From assembly GCF_001701025.1 (NCBI RefSeq), contig NZ_CP016793.1, positions 124,001-188,000 on the forward strand: DNA of 64,000 nt, given 5' to 3'. Position numbers and translations under genes: made by a program. Of this stretch, positions 33,814-42,250 are shown piece after piece. How positions within the stretch are numbered: position 1 is the stretch's first letter; the number at the start of each line of letters is the position of its first letter. Source of the DNA: Lentzea guizhouensis (GTDB lineage Bacteria; Actinomycetota; Actinomycetes; Mycobacteriales; Pseudonocardiaceae). The notes below the pieces were generated by a model that worked only from the letters and a program-made list of their open reading frames with translations, had not been told where the DNA came from and did no database searches.

Positions 33814-36800
33814 GTGCTGCTCGTCGCCAACCGGGGTGAGGTCGCCGTCCGCGTGCTGCGCGCGGCAGCTGACCTCGGCATACGCACCGTGGCGGTGTAC
33901 GCGGAGGACGACGCCGCGTCGCTGCACGTGACGCTGGCGGACCGGGCCGTCGCGCTGCGTGGACCGTCGCCGTACCTGGACGTCGACCAGGTGCTGGCCG
34001 CGGCGGACGGGTGCCAGGCCGTGCACCCCGGCTGGGGCTTCCTGGCCGAGAACGCGGAGTTCGCGCGGGCGTGCCAAGCCCGTGGCCTGACGTTCGTCGG
34101 ACCGTCACCCGAGGTGCTGGAGCTGCTCGGCGACAAGCGGCGGGCCCGCGAGCTGGCGGCGTCACTCGGCATCCCGGTGCTCGACGCGGTCCCCGGCGAG
34201 CTCCCGGTGATGGTGAAGGCCGTCGCGGGCGGTGGCGGCAAGGGCATGCGCGCGGTGCACCGCGCGGAAGACCTCGACAGCGCCGTCGAGGCGTGCCGGG
34301 CGGAGGCGCTGGCGGCGTTCGGGAACGGTGACGTCTACTTCGAACGCTTGCTGCCCTCCGCCCGGCACATCGAGGTGCAGCTGGTCGGGACGGCGGTGAT
34401 CGGCGACCGCGACTGCTCGTTGCAGCTGCGGCACCAGAAGGTCGTCGAGATCGCGCCCGCTCCCCTGCTGGACCTGGCGCTGCGCAAGGCGCTGCACACG
34501 GCGGCCGCGTCGCTCGCCTCCGCCGTCGGCTACACCGGCGTCGGCACGGTCGAGTACCTGGTGGCCGGGGACGCGTTCTACTTCATGGAGGCCAACCCGC
34601 GGCTGCAAGTCGAGCACACCGTGACCGAGATGGTGTCCGGTGTGGACCTCGTGCGCACCCAGCTGCTGCTGGCGTGGGGCGGCGACGTCGACTACACGCC
34701 GCTCGACCGCGGTTCGGCCGTGCAGCTGCGGGTGAACCAGACCTCGGGCGGGACGCTGTCGGTCTTCCAACCGCCGTCCGGGCCGGGCGTTCGCGTCGAC
34801 ACCCACGCGTATCCCGGCTACCGGGTCGGCACGCGGTACGACGGGCTGCTCGCGAAGCTCGTCGTGCACGGCGAGGACCTGGACGTGGCGCTGAACCGGG
34901 CGCGGCGGGCGTTGGGCGAGTTCCGGATCGACGGGGTCTCCACGAACCTGGAGTTCCTGCGGACGTTGCTGACGCGGGACGTCGTCGGCGCCACCACGGA
35001 CTTCATCACCGACGAACCGGCCGACGGGATGCGCGCGCCGCTGGCCGGGACCGTGGTCGCGGTGTCCGCGGACTCCGTGGTGCTGGAAGCGATGAAGATG
35101 CAGCACGTCGTGCGGGTGTCCGGCGACGTGCTGGTCTCGGTGGGCGACACGGTCGGCGCCCAGCTGCTCGCCTCCGGCGTTGGCGAGTCCACTGAGGACG
35201 CCGCCCCGGTGGATCTTTCCGTCGTGCGCCCGGACCTGGCCGAGGTGCTGGCACGGCACGACTTCGACCGGCCTTCCTCGGCTGCCCGGCGGCACGCGTC
35301 CGGTGGCCGGACCGCCCGGGAGAACATCGCGGACCTCTGCACCGAGTTCGTCGAGTACGGCGGTCTGGCGATCGCCGCCCAACGCGCGCGCCGGCCGTTG
35401 GCCGAGCTCATCGAACGCACGCCCGCCGACGGCATGGTGGCGGGCGTCGGCGTCGTGAACGGCCAGCGGATCGTGGCGATGTCCTACGACTACGCGGTGC
35501 TCGCCGGCACCCAGGGCCTGCGCAACCACCAGAAGAAGGACCGGCTGTTCGCGTTGGCGCAGCAGGAGAACCTGCCGGTGGTGCTGTTCGCGGAGGGCGG
35601 CGGCGGGCGGCCGGGCGACACCGACCACAGCATGGTCAGCGGTCTGGACTGCGGCTCTTTCCACGCCTTCGCGCAGCTCAGCGGCCAAGTGCCGCTGGTG
35701 GGCGTGGTCGCGGGCCGGTGTTTCGCCGGCAACGCGGTGCTGCTCGGCACGTGCGATGTGATCATCGCCGTCGAGGGCGCGAACATCGGCATGGGCGGCC
35801 CGGCGATGATCGAGGGCGGCGGGCTCGGCAGGTTCCGCCCCGAGGACATCGGCCCGTTGGACGTCCAGGTGCCCAACGGCGTCGTCGACATCGTGGTCGC
35901 CTCCGAGGAAGAAGCGGTCACCGTTGCCCGCAAGTACCTCTCGTACTTCCAAGCTCCGGCAGGCTCCCAGCCCCCGGCCGGCTCCCACGCTTCCGCAGGC
36001 GTCCCCCGCCCGAGCGCGCAGCCGTCGCCCACGCGCGAAGGGGGACCCCTTGAATCAATTGTCCCAGACAGCACCGACAATTCCGGTTCGTGGAAGTGCG
36101 CGGACCAGCGCCTGCTCCGCCACGCCGTCCCCGAGAACCGGCTGAGGGCCTACGACGTCCGCGCGCTGATCGACACGCTCGCCGACACCGGCTCCGTCCT
36201 GGAGCTCCGCGGCGGCTTCGGCAAGGGCATCGTCACCGCGCTCGTCCGCGTCGAGGGCCGGCCGCTCGGCCTCATCGCCAACGACCCCACCGTCCTCGGC
36301 GGCGCCATCGACGCCGACGCCGCCGACAAGTGCGCCCGGTTCCTGCAGCTGTGCGACGCGTTCGACCTCCCCGTCGTGAGCCTCTGCGACACGCCCGGTT
36401 TCATGGTCGGCCCGGACGCCGAACGCACCGCCACCGTCCGCCACCTCACCCGCATGGTCGTCACCGGCGCGAACCTGACCGTCCCCTTCGGACTCGTGGT
36501 GACCCGCAAGGCGTACGGCCTCGGCGCGCAGGCCATGGCGGCGGGCTCGCTGAAGGTCCCGCAGTTCGCCATCTCCTGGCCCACCGGCGAGTTCGGCCCG
36601 ATGGGTCTCGAAGGCGCGGTGAAGCTCGGCTTCAAACGCGAGCTCGACGCCGTCGAGGACCCGGCCGAACGGCAACAGCGCTACGACCAGATGGTCGCGG
36701 CGGCTTACGAACACGGCAAAGCGCTCAACGTCGCCTCGGTCTTCGAGATCGACGACGTCATCGACCCCGCGGACACCCGCAGGTGGATCGCCACGGCGCT

Positions 36801-36858
36801 GGCCCCCTCAGCTTCCCGCTCGCACGGGAAGAAACGCCCGTTCATAGACACCTGGTGA
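33814..36858 (+). CDS. Single-chain biotin-dependent acyl-CoA carboxylase (BC-BCCP-CT)
   Basis: 1014 residues in one chain. Residues 1-405 are biotin carboxylase (LLVANRGEVAVRVLRAA; AVAGGGGKGMR at about 136; EANPRLQVEHTVTE). Residues 400-470 are a biotin carrier with EAMKM, Lys428 being the biotin site. Residues 500-1010 are carboxyltransferase in N and C halves (GMVAGVGVVNGQRIVA; PGFMVGPDAERTATV; GAQAMAAGSLKVP). A low-complexity linker of about 48 residues rich in Pro, Ala, Gly and Ser (715-762) splits the CT halves. The layout is that of single-chain long-chain acyl-CoA carboxylases. GTG 33814 is six bases after CAGGAGG and directly at the first BC strand. Confidence 0.9.
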   Translation: MLLVANRGEVAVRVLRAAADLGIRTVAVYAEDDAASLHVTLADRAVALRGPSPYLDVDQVLAAADGCQAVHPGWGFLAENAEFARACQARGLTFVGPSPEVLELLGDKRRARELAASLGIPVLDAVPGELPVMVKAVAGGGGKGMRAVHRAEDLDSAVEACRAEALAAFGNGDVYFERLLPSARHIEVQLVGTAVIGDRDCSLQLRHQKVVEIAPAPLLDLALRKALHTAAASLASAVGYTGVGTVEYLVAGDAFYFMEANPRLQVEHTVTEMVSGVDLVRTQLLLAWGGDVDYTPLDRGSAVQLRVNQTSGGTLSVFQPPSGPGVRVDTHAYPGYRVGTRYDGLLAKLVVHGEDLDVALNRARRALGEFRIDGVSTNLEFLRTLLTRDVVGATTDFITDEPADGMRAPLAGTVVAVSADSVVLEAMKMQHVVRVSGDVLVSVGDTVGAQLLASGVGESTEDAAPVDLSVVRPDLAEVLARHDFDRPSSAARRHASGGRTARENIADLCTEFVEYGGLAIAAQRARRPLAELIERTPADGMVAGVGVVNGQRIVAMSYDYAVLAGTQGLRNHQKKDRLFALAQQENLPVVLFAEGGGGRPGDTDHSMVSGLDCGSFHAFAQLSGQVPLVGVVAGRCFAGNAVLLGTCDVIIAVEGANIGMGGPAMIEGGGLGRFRPEDIGPLDVQVPNGVVDIVVASEEEAVTVARKYLSYFQAPAGSQPPAGSHASAGVPRPSAQPSPTREGGPLESIVPDSTDNSGSWKCADQRLLRHAVPENRLRAYDVRALIDTLADTGSVLELRGGFGKGIVTALVRVEGRPLGLIANDPTVLGGAIDADAADKCARFLQLCDAFDLPVVSLCDTPGFMVGPDAERTATVRHLTRMVVTGANLTVPFGLVVTRKAYGLGAQAMAAGSLKVPQFAISWPTGEFGPMGLEGAVKLGFKRELDAVEDPAERQQRYDQMVAAAYEHGKALNVASVFEIDDVIDPADTRRWIATALAPSASRSHGKKRPFIDTW

Positions 36859-36867
36859 GGAGCACCC

Positions 36868-38166
36868 GTGGTCAGTGTCGCCCCGGAAAAGAAGACCTTG
36901 CGCAGGCTCATGGCTGCCGGTCTGGTCGGGTCCAGCATTGAGTGGTACGACTTCTTCATCTACGCAACCGCAGCGGCGCTCGTCTTCCCCAAGCTCTTCT
37001 TCCCCGAGGCAACGCCGCTCGTCGCGCTGCTGCTGTCGTTCAGCACGTTCTGGGCCGGGTTCATCGCCCGTCCCATCGGCGGGCTGGTGTTCGGCCACGT
37101 CGGTGACAAGTTCGGCCGCAAGCCGGCGCTCGTCATCTGCCTGGCCATGATGGCAGGCGCGACGTTCCTGATCGGCCTGCTGCCGACCTCGGGCAGCATC
37201 GGCGTCGGCGCGCCGTTGCTGCTCGTCCTGCTGCGGTTCCTGCAGGGCATCGCGGTCGGCGGGCAGTGGGGCGGCGTCGTCCTGCTGCTCACCGAGTCGG
37301 CCGGCGCGAACCGGCGCGGCTTCGCGGGCACGTTCGGCCAGGCCGGCGTCCCGATCGGCGTGTTCCTCGGCAACGTCGCCTTCATCGCCGCCACCACGAC
37401 GATGAGCCAGGAGGCGTTCGCCTCGTGGGGCTGGCGCGTGCCGTTCCTCGCCAGCGCCCTGCTGTTCCCGGTCGTGCTGTTCATCCAGCTCAAGGTCGAG
37501 GACAGCCCGGTGTTCCGCGAGATGCAGGAACGCCGCGCCACCGCACCCGCGGTCGCCCAGGCACCGCTGAAGGAGGCGCTGCGCTCGCACCGCAAGCACA
37601 TCCTGCTCGGCGCTGGCCTGATGTTCGCCTCGAACGCCATCTTCTACGTCTCGATCGCCGGTGTGCTGTCCTACGCGACCACCACGCTGGGCCTGGCGCG
37701 CGAGTCCGTGCTGATGGTGAGCCTGCTGTCCTCGCTGGTCGGCATCCCGGTGATCCTCTACGCCGGGGCGCTGTCCGACCGGCTGGGCCGCCGTCCGCTG
37801 ATCATCGCGGGCACGGTCGGCATGCTCGTCTGGGCGTTCCCGTACTTCCTGCTGGTCGACACGGGCTCGCTGCTGTGGATGTTCGTGGCCACGACCGTCG
37901 GCGGCATCGCGTCGTCGCTGGTCTACGGCCCGATCGCGGCCTACCTGGGTGAGCTGTTCGCGCCCGAGGTCCGCTACTCCGGTGCGTCGCTGGCCTACCA
38001 GCTGGCGTCGATCCTGGTCAGCGGTGGCACGCCGGTCATCATGACGGCGCTGCTGGGGGCGACCGGGACGTCGCTGTCGGTGTCGGCGTTCCTGCTGCTC
38101 ATGGCCGTGGTGACGCTGGTGTCGGTGCTGCGCCTGCCGGAGACGCACCAGCCCGAACGGGTCTGA
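36868..38166 (+). CDS. MFS transporter, metabolite:H+ symporter (MHS) family
   Basis: 432 residues, twelve membrane helices. MHS hallmarks: IEWYDFFIYATAAALVFPKLFF at helix 1, ARPIGGLVFGHVGDKFGRKP in the loop 2-3, RFLQGIAVGGQWGG and the PETHQP end. It starts nine bases after the carboxylase gene, so it is probably co-transcribed and imports an organic acid for that route. The ligand is not predictable. Confidence 0.92.
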   Translation: MVSVAPEKKTLRRLMAAGLVGSSIEWYDFFIYATAAALVFPKLFFPEATPLVALLLSFSTFWAGFIARPIGGLVFGHVGDKFGRKPALVICLAMMAGATFLIGLLPTSGSIGVGAPLLLVLLRFLQGIAVGGQWGGVVLLLTESAGANRRGFAGTFGQAGVPIGVFLGNVAFIAATTTMSQEAFASWGWRVPFLASALLFPVVLFIQLKVEDSPVFREMQERRATAPAVAQAPLKEALRSHRKHILLGAGLMFASNAIFYVSIAGVLSYATTTLGLARESVLMVSLLSSLVGIPVILYAGALSDRLGRRPLIIAGTVGMLVWAFPYFLLVDTGSLLWMFVATTVGGIASSLVYGPIAAYLGELFAPEVRYSGASLAYQLASILVSGGTPVIMTALLGATGTSLSVSAFLLLMAVVTLVSVLRLPETHQPERV

Positions 38167-38182
38167 GCTGACAGCTCTGGCT

Positions 38183-38295
38183 CAACGTTGATGCAGTCAA
38201 CATTGACGAGCTCAGTCAATGTTGACTGCATCAACTGCTGTTCACGTCGACCGGGTCAACATCGACGAGTCGACGTTGATGCCGTCAACGTTGAC
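38183..38295. repeat. Cluster of TCAAYRTTGA palindromes with a 20-bp perfect inverted repeat
   Basis: TTGATGCAGTCAACATTGAC (38188-38207) and its exact reverse complement (38215-38234) are seven bases apart. Further copies of the core follow, including GTCAACATCGAC at about 38255 and GTCAACGTTGAC (38284-38295). The first stem-loop may end the MHS transporter transcript. The same core occurs inside the gene at 46346. No gene is seen in 38167-38435. Confidence 0.85.
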
Positions 38296-38435
38296 TGGAC
38301 CGTGCTTCCCCCGCAGCCCCACCGACCGGATCACCCCTGCTCAACGCCCCGCCAAGCCTGACCAAACGGACAAAACGCGCCTTCACAGTCAAGACCTCTG
38401 CGGAACCTCGCGCCGATGCCGTACGTTCCTGCGTC

Positions 38436-40721
38436 GTGACCACTCTCATGGCGCGCTTCAAGCAGCGGATGCGTCGGTTCGCGCAGAAACCGGCGTCGGT
38501 TGACCTCGCCCCGTTCTCGGCACAGCTCGAGGACGTGGAGAAACACGCTGACGCGTTCAAGGCGTTCAGCGACGAGGAGCTGACGGCACACGCCGTGAAG
38601 CTGCGCGAGGAGTGCACCGACACCGAGCTCGTGGCGCTGACCAGGGAGGCCGCCGAGCGCGCCATCGGGCAGCGGCCGTTCGACGTGCAGGTGCTGGGTG
38701 CGCTGGGCATGCTGAGCGGGCTCGTCGTCGAGATGGCCACCGGTGAGGGCAAGACGCTCGCCGGCGCCATGGCCGCGGCCGGGTTCGCGATCAAGGGCAA
38801 GCGCGTCCACGTGGTCAGCGTCAACGACTACCTCGCCCAGCGCGACGCCGAGTGGATGGGGCCGCTGTACCGGCTGCTCGGGGTCGAGGTGGGCTGGCTC
38901 AACGGAAGCTCGAAGCCCGAGGAGCGGCGCGAGGCCTACCAGTGCGAGGTCACCTACGCGCCGGTCAGCGAGATCGGGTTCGACATCCTGCGCGACCGGA
39001 TCGTCACGAGGCCGGACGACCTGATCGTCCCCGAGCCCGAGGTCGCGCTGATCGACGAGGCCGACTCGGTGCTGGTCGACGAGGCTCGCGTGCCGCTCGT
39101 GCTGGCCGGTTCGACCAGCGCCGAGGCCGCCGACCCGGTGATCGCCGACCTGGTGAAGCGCCTTCGGCAGAACCTGCACTACGAGGTCGACGACGAGGAG
39201 CGCAACGTCTTCCTCACCGGCGCCGGCTCCGAGGCCGTGGAGCGCGCGCTCGGCGAGATCGACCTGTACTCGCAGGAGCACGTCACCTCGACGCTGTCGA
39301 AGGTCAACGTCGCCCTGCACGCGCAGGTCCTGCTGCACCGCGACGTCGACTACATCGTCCGCGACGGCAAGGTGCACCTGATCAACGACACCCGCGGCCG
39401 CGTCGCGAAGCTACAGCGGTGGCCCGACGGTCTGCAGGCCGCGGTCGAGGCCAAGGAGAACGTGCAGACCACCGAGTCCGGCGAGATCCTCGACTCGATG
39501 ACCGTGCAGGCGCTGCTGTCGCGGTACCCGACCCGGTGCGGCATGACCGGTACCGCCGTCGCCGTCGCGGAGACCCTGCGCGAGTTCTACGAGCTCGAGG
39601 TGCTCGTGATCCCGCCGAACAAGGAGAACATCCGCGAGGACGAGCACTTCCGCCTCTACGCGACGCTGGAGCAGAAGGAAGCCGCGATCGTCGAGGAGAT
39701 CAAGACCGCGCACGAGACCGGGCGCCCGATCCTCGTCGGCACGCTGGACGTCGCCGAGTCCGAGCGGATCTCCACGAAGCTGCGCAAGGCCGGCCTCGAG
39801 TGCGTGGTGCTCAACGCGAAGAACGACGCCGAGGAGGCGGCGATCATCGCCGACGCCGGTTCGTTCGGGCGCATCACGGTGTCGACGCAGATGGCCGGCC
39901 GCGGTACGGACATCCGCCTCGGTGGTCACGAGGGCGAGGACCACGACCGGATCGCCGAGCTCGGCGGCCTGTACGTGATCGGCTCCGGCCGGCACTCGTC
40001 CTCACGCCTCGACGACCAGCTGCGCGGTCGCGCCGGCCGGCAGGGCGACCCCGGTGGCTCGCTGTTCTTCTCGTCGCTGCAGGACGAGCTCATCACGCAG
40101 TACGCGCCCGACGCCGAGGAACCGTCCGAAGTGGACGATGACGGCCGGGTGCGCGACAAGGGCCTGCTGCACACCTTCGAGCACGCCCAGCGCGTGGCCG
40201 AGGGCGTGAACCTGGAGATCCACCGCAACACCTGGCGCTACAACAAGCTGATCGAGCACCAGCGCGACCTGCTGCTCAAGCACCGCGACGTCGTGCTGCG
40301 CACGGATGCCGCGTTCGAGAAGCTCGGCGAGAAGGAAGGCGCGTCCGACGAGGTCGCCGCGGAGGCGGCGCGCAAGATCACGCTGTTCTTCCTCGACGAC
40401 CTGTGGACGCACCACCTGACGTTCCTGTCCGACCTGCGCGAGGGCATCCACCTGCGCGCGCTGGCCAGGCAGAACCCGCTCGACGAGTTCCACCGCGAGG
40501 CGATCCCGGCGTTCAACAAGATCGTGCCGGAGTCGTGGGAGCTCGCGAAGGAGAAGTACGAGGCCGCGAAGATCACCGACGACGGCTACGACCTCGCCGA
40601 CGCCGGGGTCAAGCGCCCGAGCTCGACGTGGACCTACCTGGTGCACGACAACCCGTTCGGCTCCGGGCTGGAAGAGTCGATGAAGGGTCTCGTCAAGATG
40701 GTGCGCGGCCAGCGGCGCTGA
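38436..40721 (+). CDS. secA2: Accessory preprotein translocase ATPase SecA2
   Basis: 761 residues, the short SecA2 form without the C-terminal zinc-binding tail. Walker A MATGEGKT (100-107), IDEADS (206-211), the preprotein crosslinking domain in between, and the second motor domain with STQMAGRGTDIRLGG and DDQLRGRAGRQGDPG. In actinobacteria SecA2 exports a subset of proteins along with SecYEG. The start is GTG 38436; ATG 38448 is a possible alternative. Single gene with about 270 bases of repeat-bearing leader. Confidence 0.94.
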   Translation: MTTLMARFKQRMRRFAQKPASVDLAPFSAQLEDVEKHADAFKAFSDEELTAHAVKLREECTDTELVALTREAAERAIGQRPFDVQVLGALGMLSGLVVEMATGEGKTLAGAMAAAGFAIKGKRVHVVSVNDYLAQRDAEWMGPLYRLLGVEVGWLNGSSKPEERREAYQCEVTYAPVSEIGFDILRDRIVTRPDDLIVPEPEVALIDEADSVLVDEARVPLVLAGSTSAEAADPVIADLVKRLRQNLHYEVDDEERNVFLTGAGSEAVERALGEIDLYSQEHVTSTLSKVNVALHAQVLLHRDVDYIVRDGKVHLINDTRGRVAKLQRWPDGLQAAVEAKENVQTTESGEILDSMTVQALLSRYPTRCGMTGTAVAVAETLREFYELEVLVIPPNKENIREDEHFRLYATLEQKEAAIVEEIKTAHETGRPILVGTLDVAESERISTKLRKAGLECVVLNAKNDAEEAAIIADAGSFGRITVSTQMAGRGTDIRLGGHEGEDHDRIAELGGLYVIGSGRHSSSRLDDQLRGRAGRQGDPGGSLFFSSLQDELITQYAPDAEEPSEVDDDGRVRDKGLLHTFEHAQRVAEGVNLEIHRNTWRYNKLIEHQRDLLLKHRDVVLRTDAAFEKLGEKEGASDEVAAEAARKITLFFLDDLWTHHLTFLSDLREGIHLRALARQNPLDEFHREAIPAFNKIVPESWELAKEKYEAAKITDDGYDLADAGVKRPSSTWTYLVHDNPFGSGLEESMKGLVKMVRGQRR

Positions 40722-40724
40722 CCG

Positions 40725-41018
40725 TCACGGTCTGGGCAGCAGATCGTCGGCGGCTCTGGCGGGCCGGGGCAGGACCTCGGCCCGTCCGACCGCGTTCACC
40801 CGCGGGGCCGGCTCGTTCTCCGCGCCCCTGCTGGTCGTGGTCATCTCCTCGGAGAGCATCCTGATCTCCGCGAGGATGTCCAGGTGCTCCTGCGACGGCG
40901 GTGGTCCGACGAAGTTGGACCGGTTGTGCGCCGTCCGTTCCGCTCGCTCGGCCAGTTGCCGGATGCGGCGGAGGAGATCGTGCTCCCCGGTGGGGGGCAG
41001 GAAGTCCGTCGGCTCCAT
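40725..41018 (-). CDS. Small helical protein of unknown function
   Basis: 97 residues, no family recognised. Residues 10-60 form charged helices (EHDLLRRIRQLAERAERTAHNRSNF, EHLDILAEIRMLSEEM), and the C-terminus is Pro/Arg rich. It converges with secA2, three bases apart. The ATG at 41018 lacks a clear ribosome-binding site, so the gene is only moderately supported. Confidence 0.5.
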   Translation of the reverse strand: MEPTDFLPPTGEHDLLRRIRQLAERAERTAHNRSNFVGPPPSQEHLDILAEIRMLSEEMTTTSRGAENEPAPRVNAVGRAEVLPRPARAADDLLPRP

Positions 41019-41061
41019 CACCCGTGCAAGCTTTCGCGTGCACGGGTGACCAGTCGATCCC

Positions 41062-42174
41062 CTAGTCGGCTGATTCCAGTTTCTGGACGAGCCAGGCGTG
41101 GAACCCGCCGATGTGGTGCTCGGACGGCACCAGCACCCCACCCTGCGCATACGCACGTGACGCCATGGCGGGCTGACATCGCTCGCAGGCTTCGAAATCC
41201 TGTTCGTTCACCCGGTGGAAGAGCTCGACCGAGCGAGAGACGTCACGGCCGGTGGCCACGACTTCCTTGGCGTAGAGCCAATCGCACTCCACGACCGTCC
41301 GGTCGGCGGCGAGCGGGTACATGCGGTGCAGGATCACATGGTCGGGCACGAGGTTGATGAAGACCTGCGGCCTGACGGTGATCGCGTAGTACTTCCGGTC
41401 GCGTTCGTCCTCCAGCGCCGCGAGTTTGTCGAAGCCCTCGCCGCCGTCGACGGTGAAACCCTTGATCTCGTCACCGAACTCGGCGCCGTGCCCGACGTAG
41501 TACTGCGCCGCGTACCCGTCGGCGAACTTGGGCAGCACCTCGGTGAGCTCGGGGTGGATCGTCGCGCAGTGGTAGCACTCCATGAAGTTCTCGACGATCA
41601 GCTTCCAGTTGGCCTTGACGTCGTAGACGATCCGCCTGCCCACGGACAGCTGGTCGATCTCGTACCCGTCGACGGCTTCCACGCTGCCGAGCCGTTCCGT
41701 CACGGCGTGCAGCACGTCGTCGGCGAAACTGGGCGGTTCGTCGGCGAGGCAGACCCAGGCGTAGCCGAGCCACTCCCGCAGGTGCACTTTCGTCAGCCCG
41801 TACTCGACCCGGTCGACGTCGGGCATCGAGGTGAGGTTCGGCGCGGCGATCAACTTGCCGTCCAGTGCGTAGGTCCACGCGTGGTACGGGCACTGGAACG
41901 CCCGCTTCACGCTGCCCTGCTCGTCGGTGCAGATGCGTGCGCCGCGGTGCCGGCAGACGTTGAGGAACGCGTTGAGCTTCCCCGTCCTGTCCCGCGCGAC
42001 GAGCACGCTCTCCCGACCGACCTGCACGGTGCGGAAGTCGCCGGGGTTCGCCAGGTCGTTCGAGCGGACCGCGCAGAACCACATCCGCTCGAAGATCCTG
42101 GCCTGCTCCTCGGCGAAGATCGCCGGATCGGTGTAGTAACGGCCCGCAAGGGTGGAGATCAGGCTGCCGGTCAT
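41062..42174 (-). CDS. gbcA: Rieske oxygenase alpha subunit, glycine-betaine demethylase (GbcA-like)
   Basis: 370 residues. The Rieske cluster ligands are Cys74, His76, Cys95 and His98 (CRHRG and CPYHAW). The mononuclear iron site is in ENFMECYHCATIHPEL with His202 and His207. The sequence follows the quaternary-amine oxygenase type (glycine betaine, carnitine, stachydrine). It removes a methyl group as formaldehyde, giving dimethylglycine if betaine is the substrate. It follows the dimethylglycine-dehydrogenase-like gene on the same strand; electrons would come from the ferredoxin and reductase encoded at 46029-47449. Substrate is inferred from the cluster. Confidence 0.85.
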   Translation of the reverse strand: MTGSLISTLAGRYYTDPAIFAEEQARIFERMWFCAVRSNDLANPGDFRTVQVGRESVLVARDRTGKLNAFLNVCRHRGARICTDEQGSVKRAFQCPYHAWTYALDGKLIAAPNLTSMPDVDRVEYGLTKVHLREWLGYAWVCLADEPPSFADDVLHAVTERLGSVEAVDGYEIDQLSVGRRIVYDVKANWKLIVENFMECYHCATIHPELTEVLPKFADGYAAQYYVGHGAEFGDEIKGFTVDGGEGFDKLAALEDERDRKYYAITVRPQVFINLVPDHVILHRMYPLAADRTVVECDWLYAKEVVATGRDVSRSVELFHRVNEQDFEACERCQPAMASRAYAQGGVLVPSEHHIGGFHAWLVQKLESAD

Positions 42175-42250
42175 GCCCCGCCTCTCGGGTTGAAGAGCTG
42201 TCGTTCGACCTCGAACGTCGTTGCGTGTCCTGGCAACACGACGGCCGCGC

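Noticed and set aside
34162..35988. 608-codon minus-strand frame
   Set aside because: Antisense to the acyl-CoA carboxylase, which has unmistakable domains in the plus frame.
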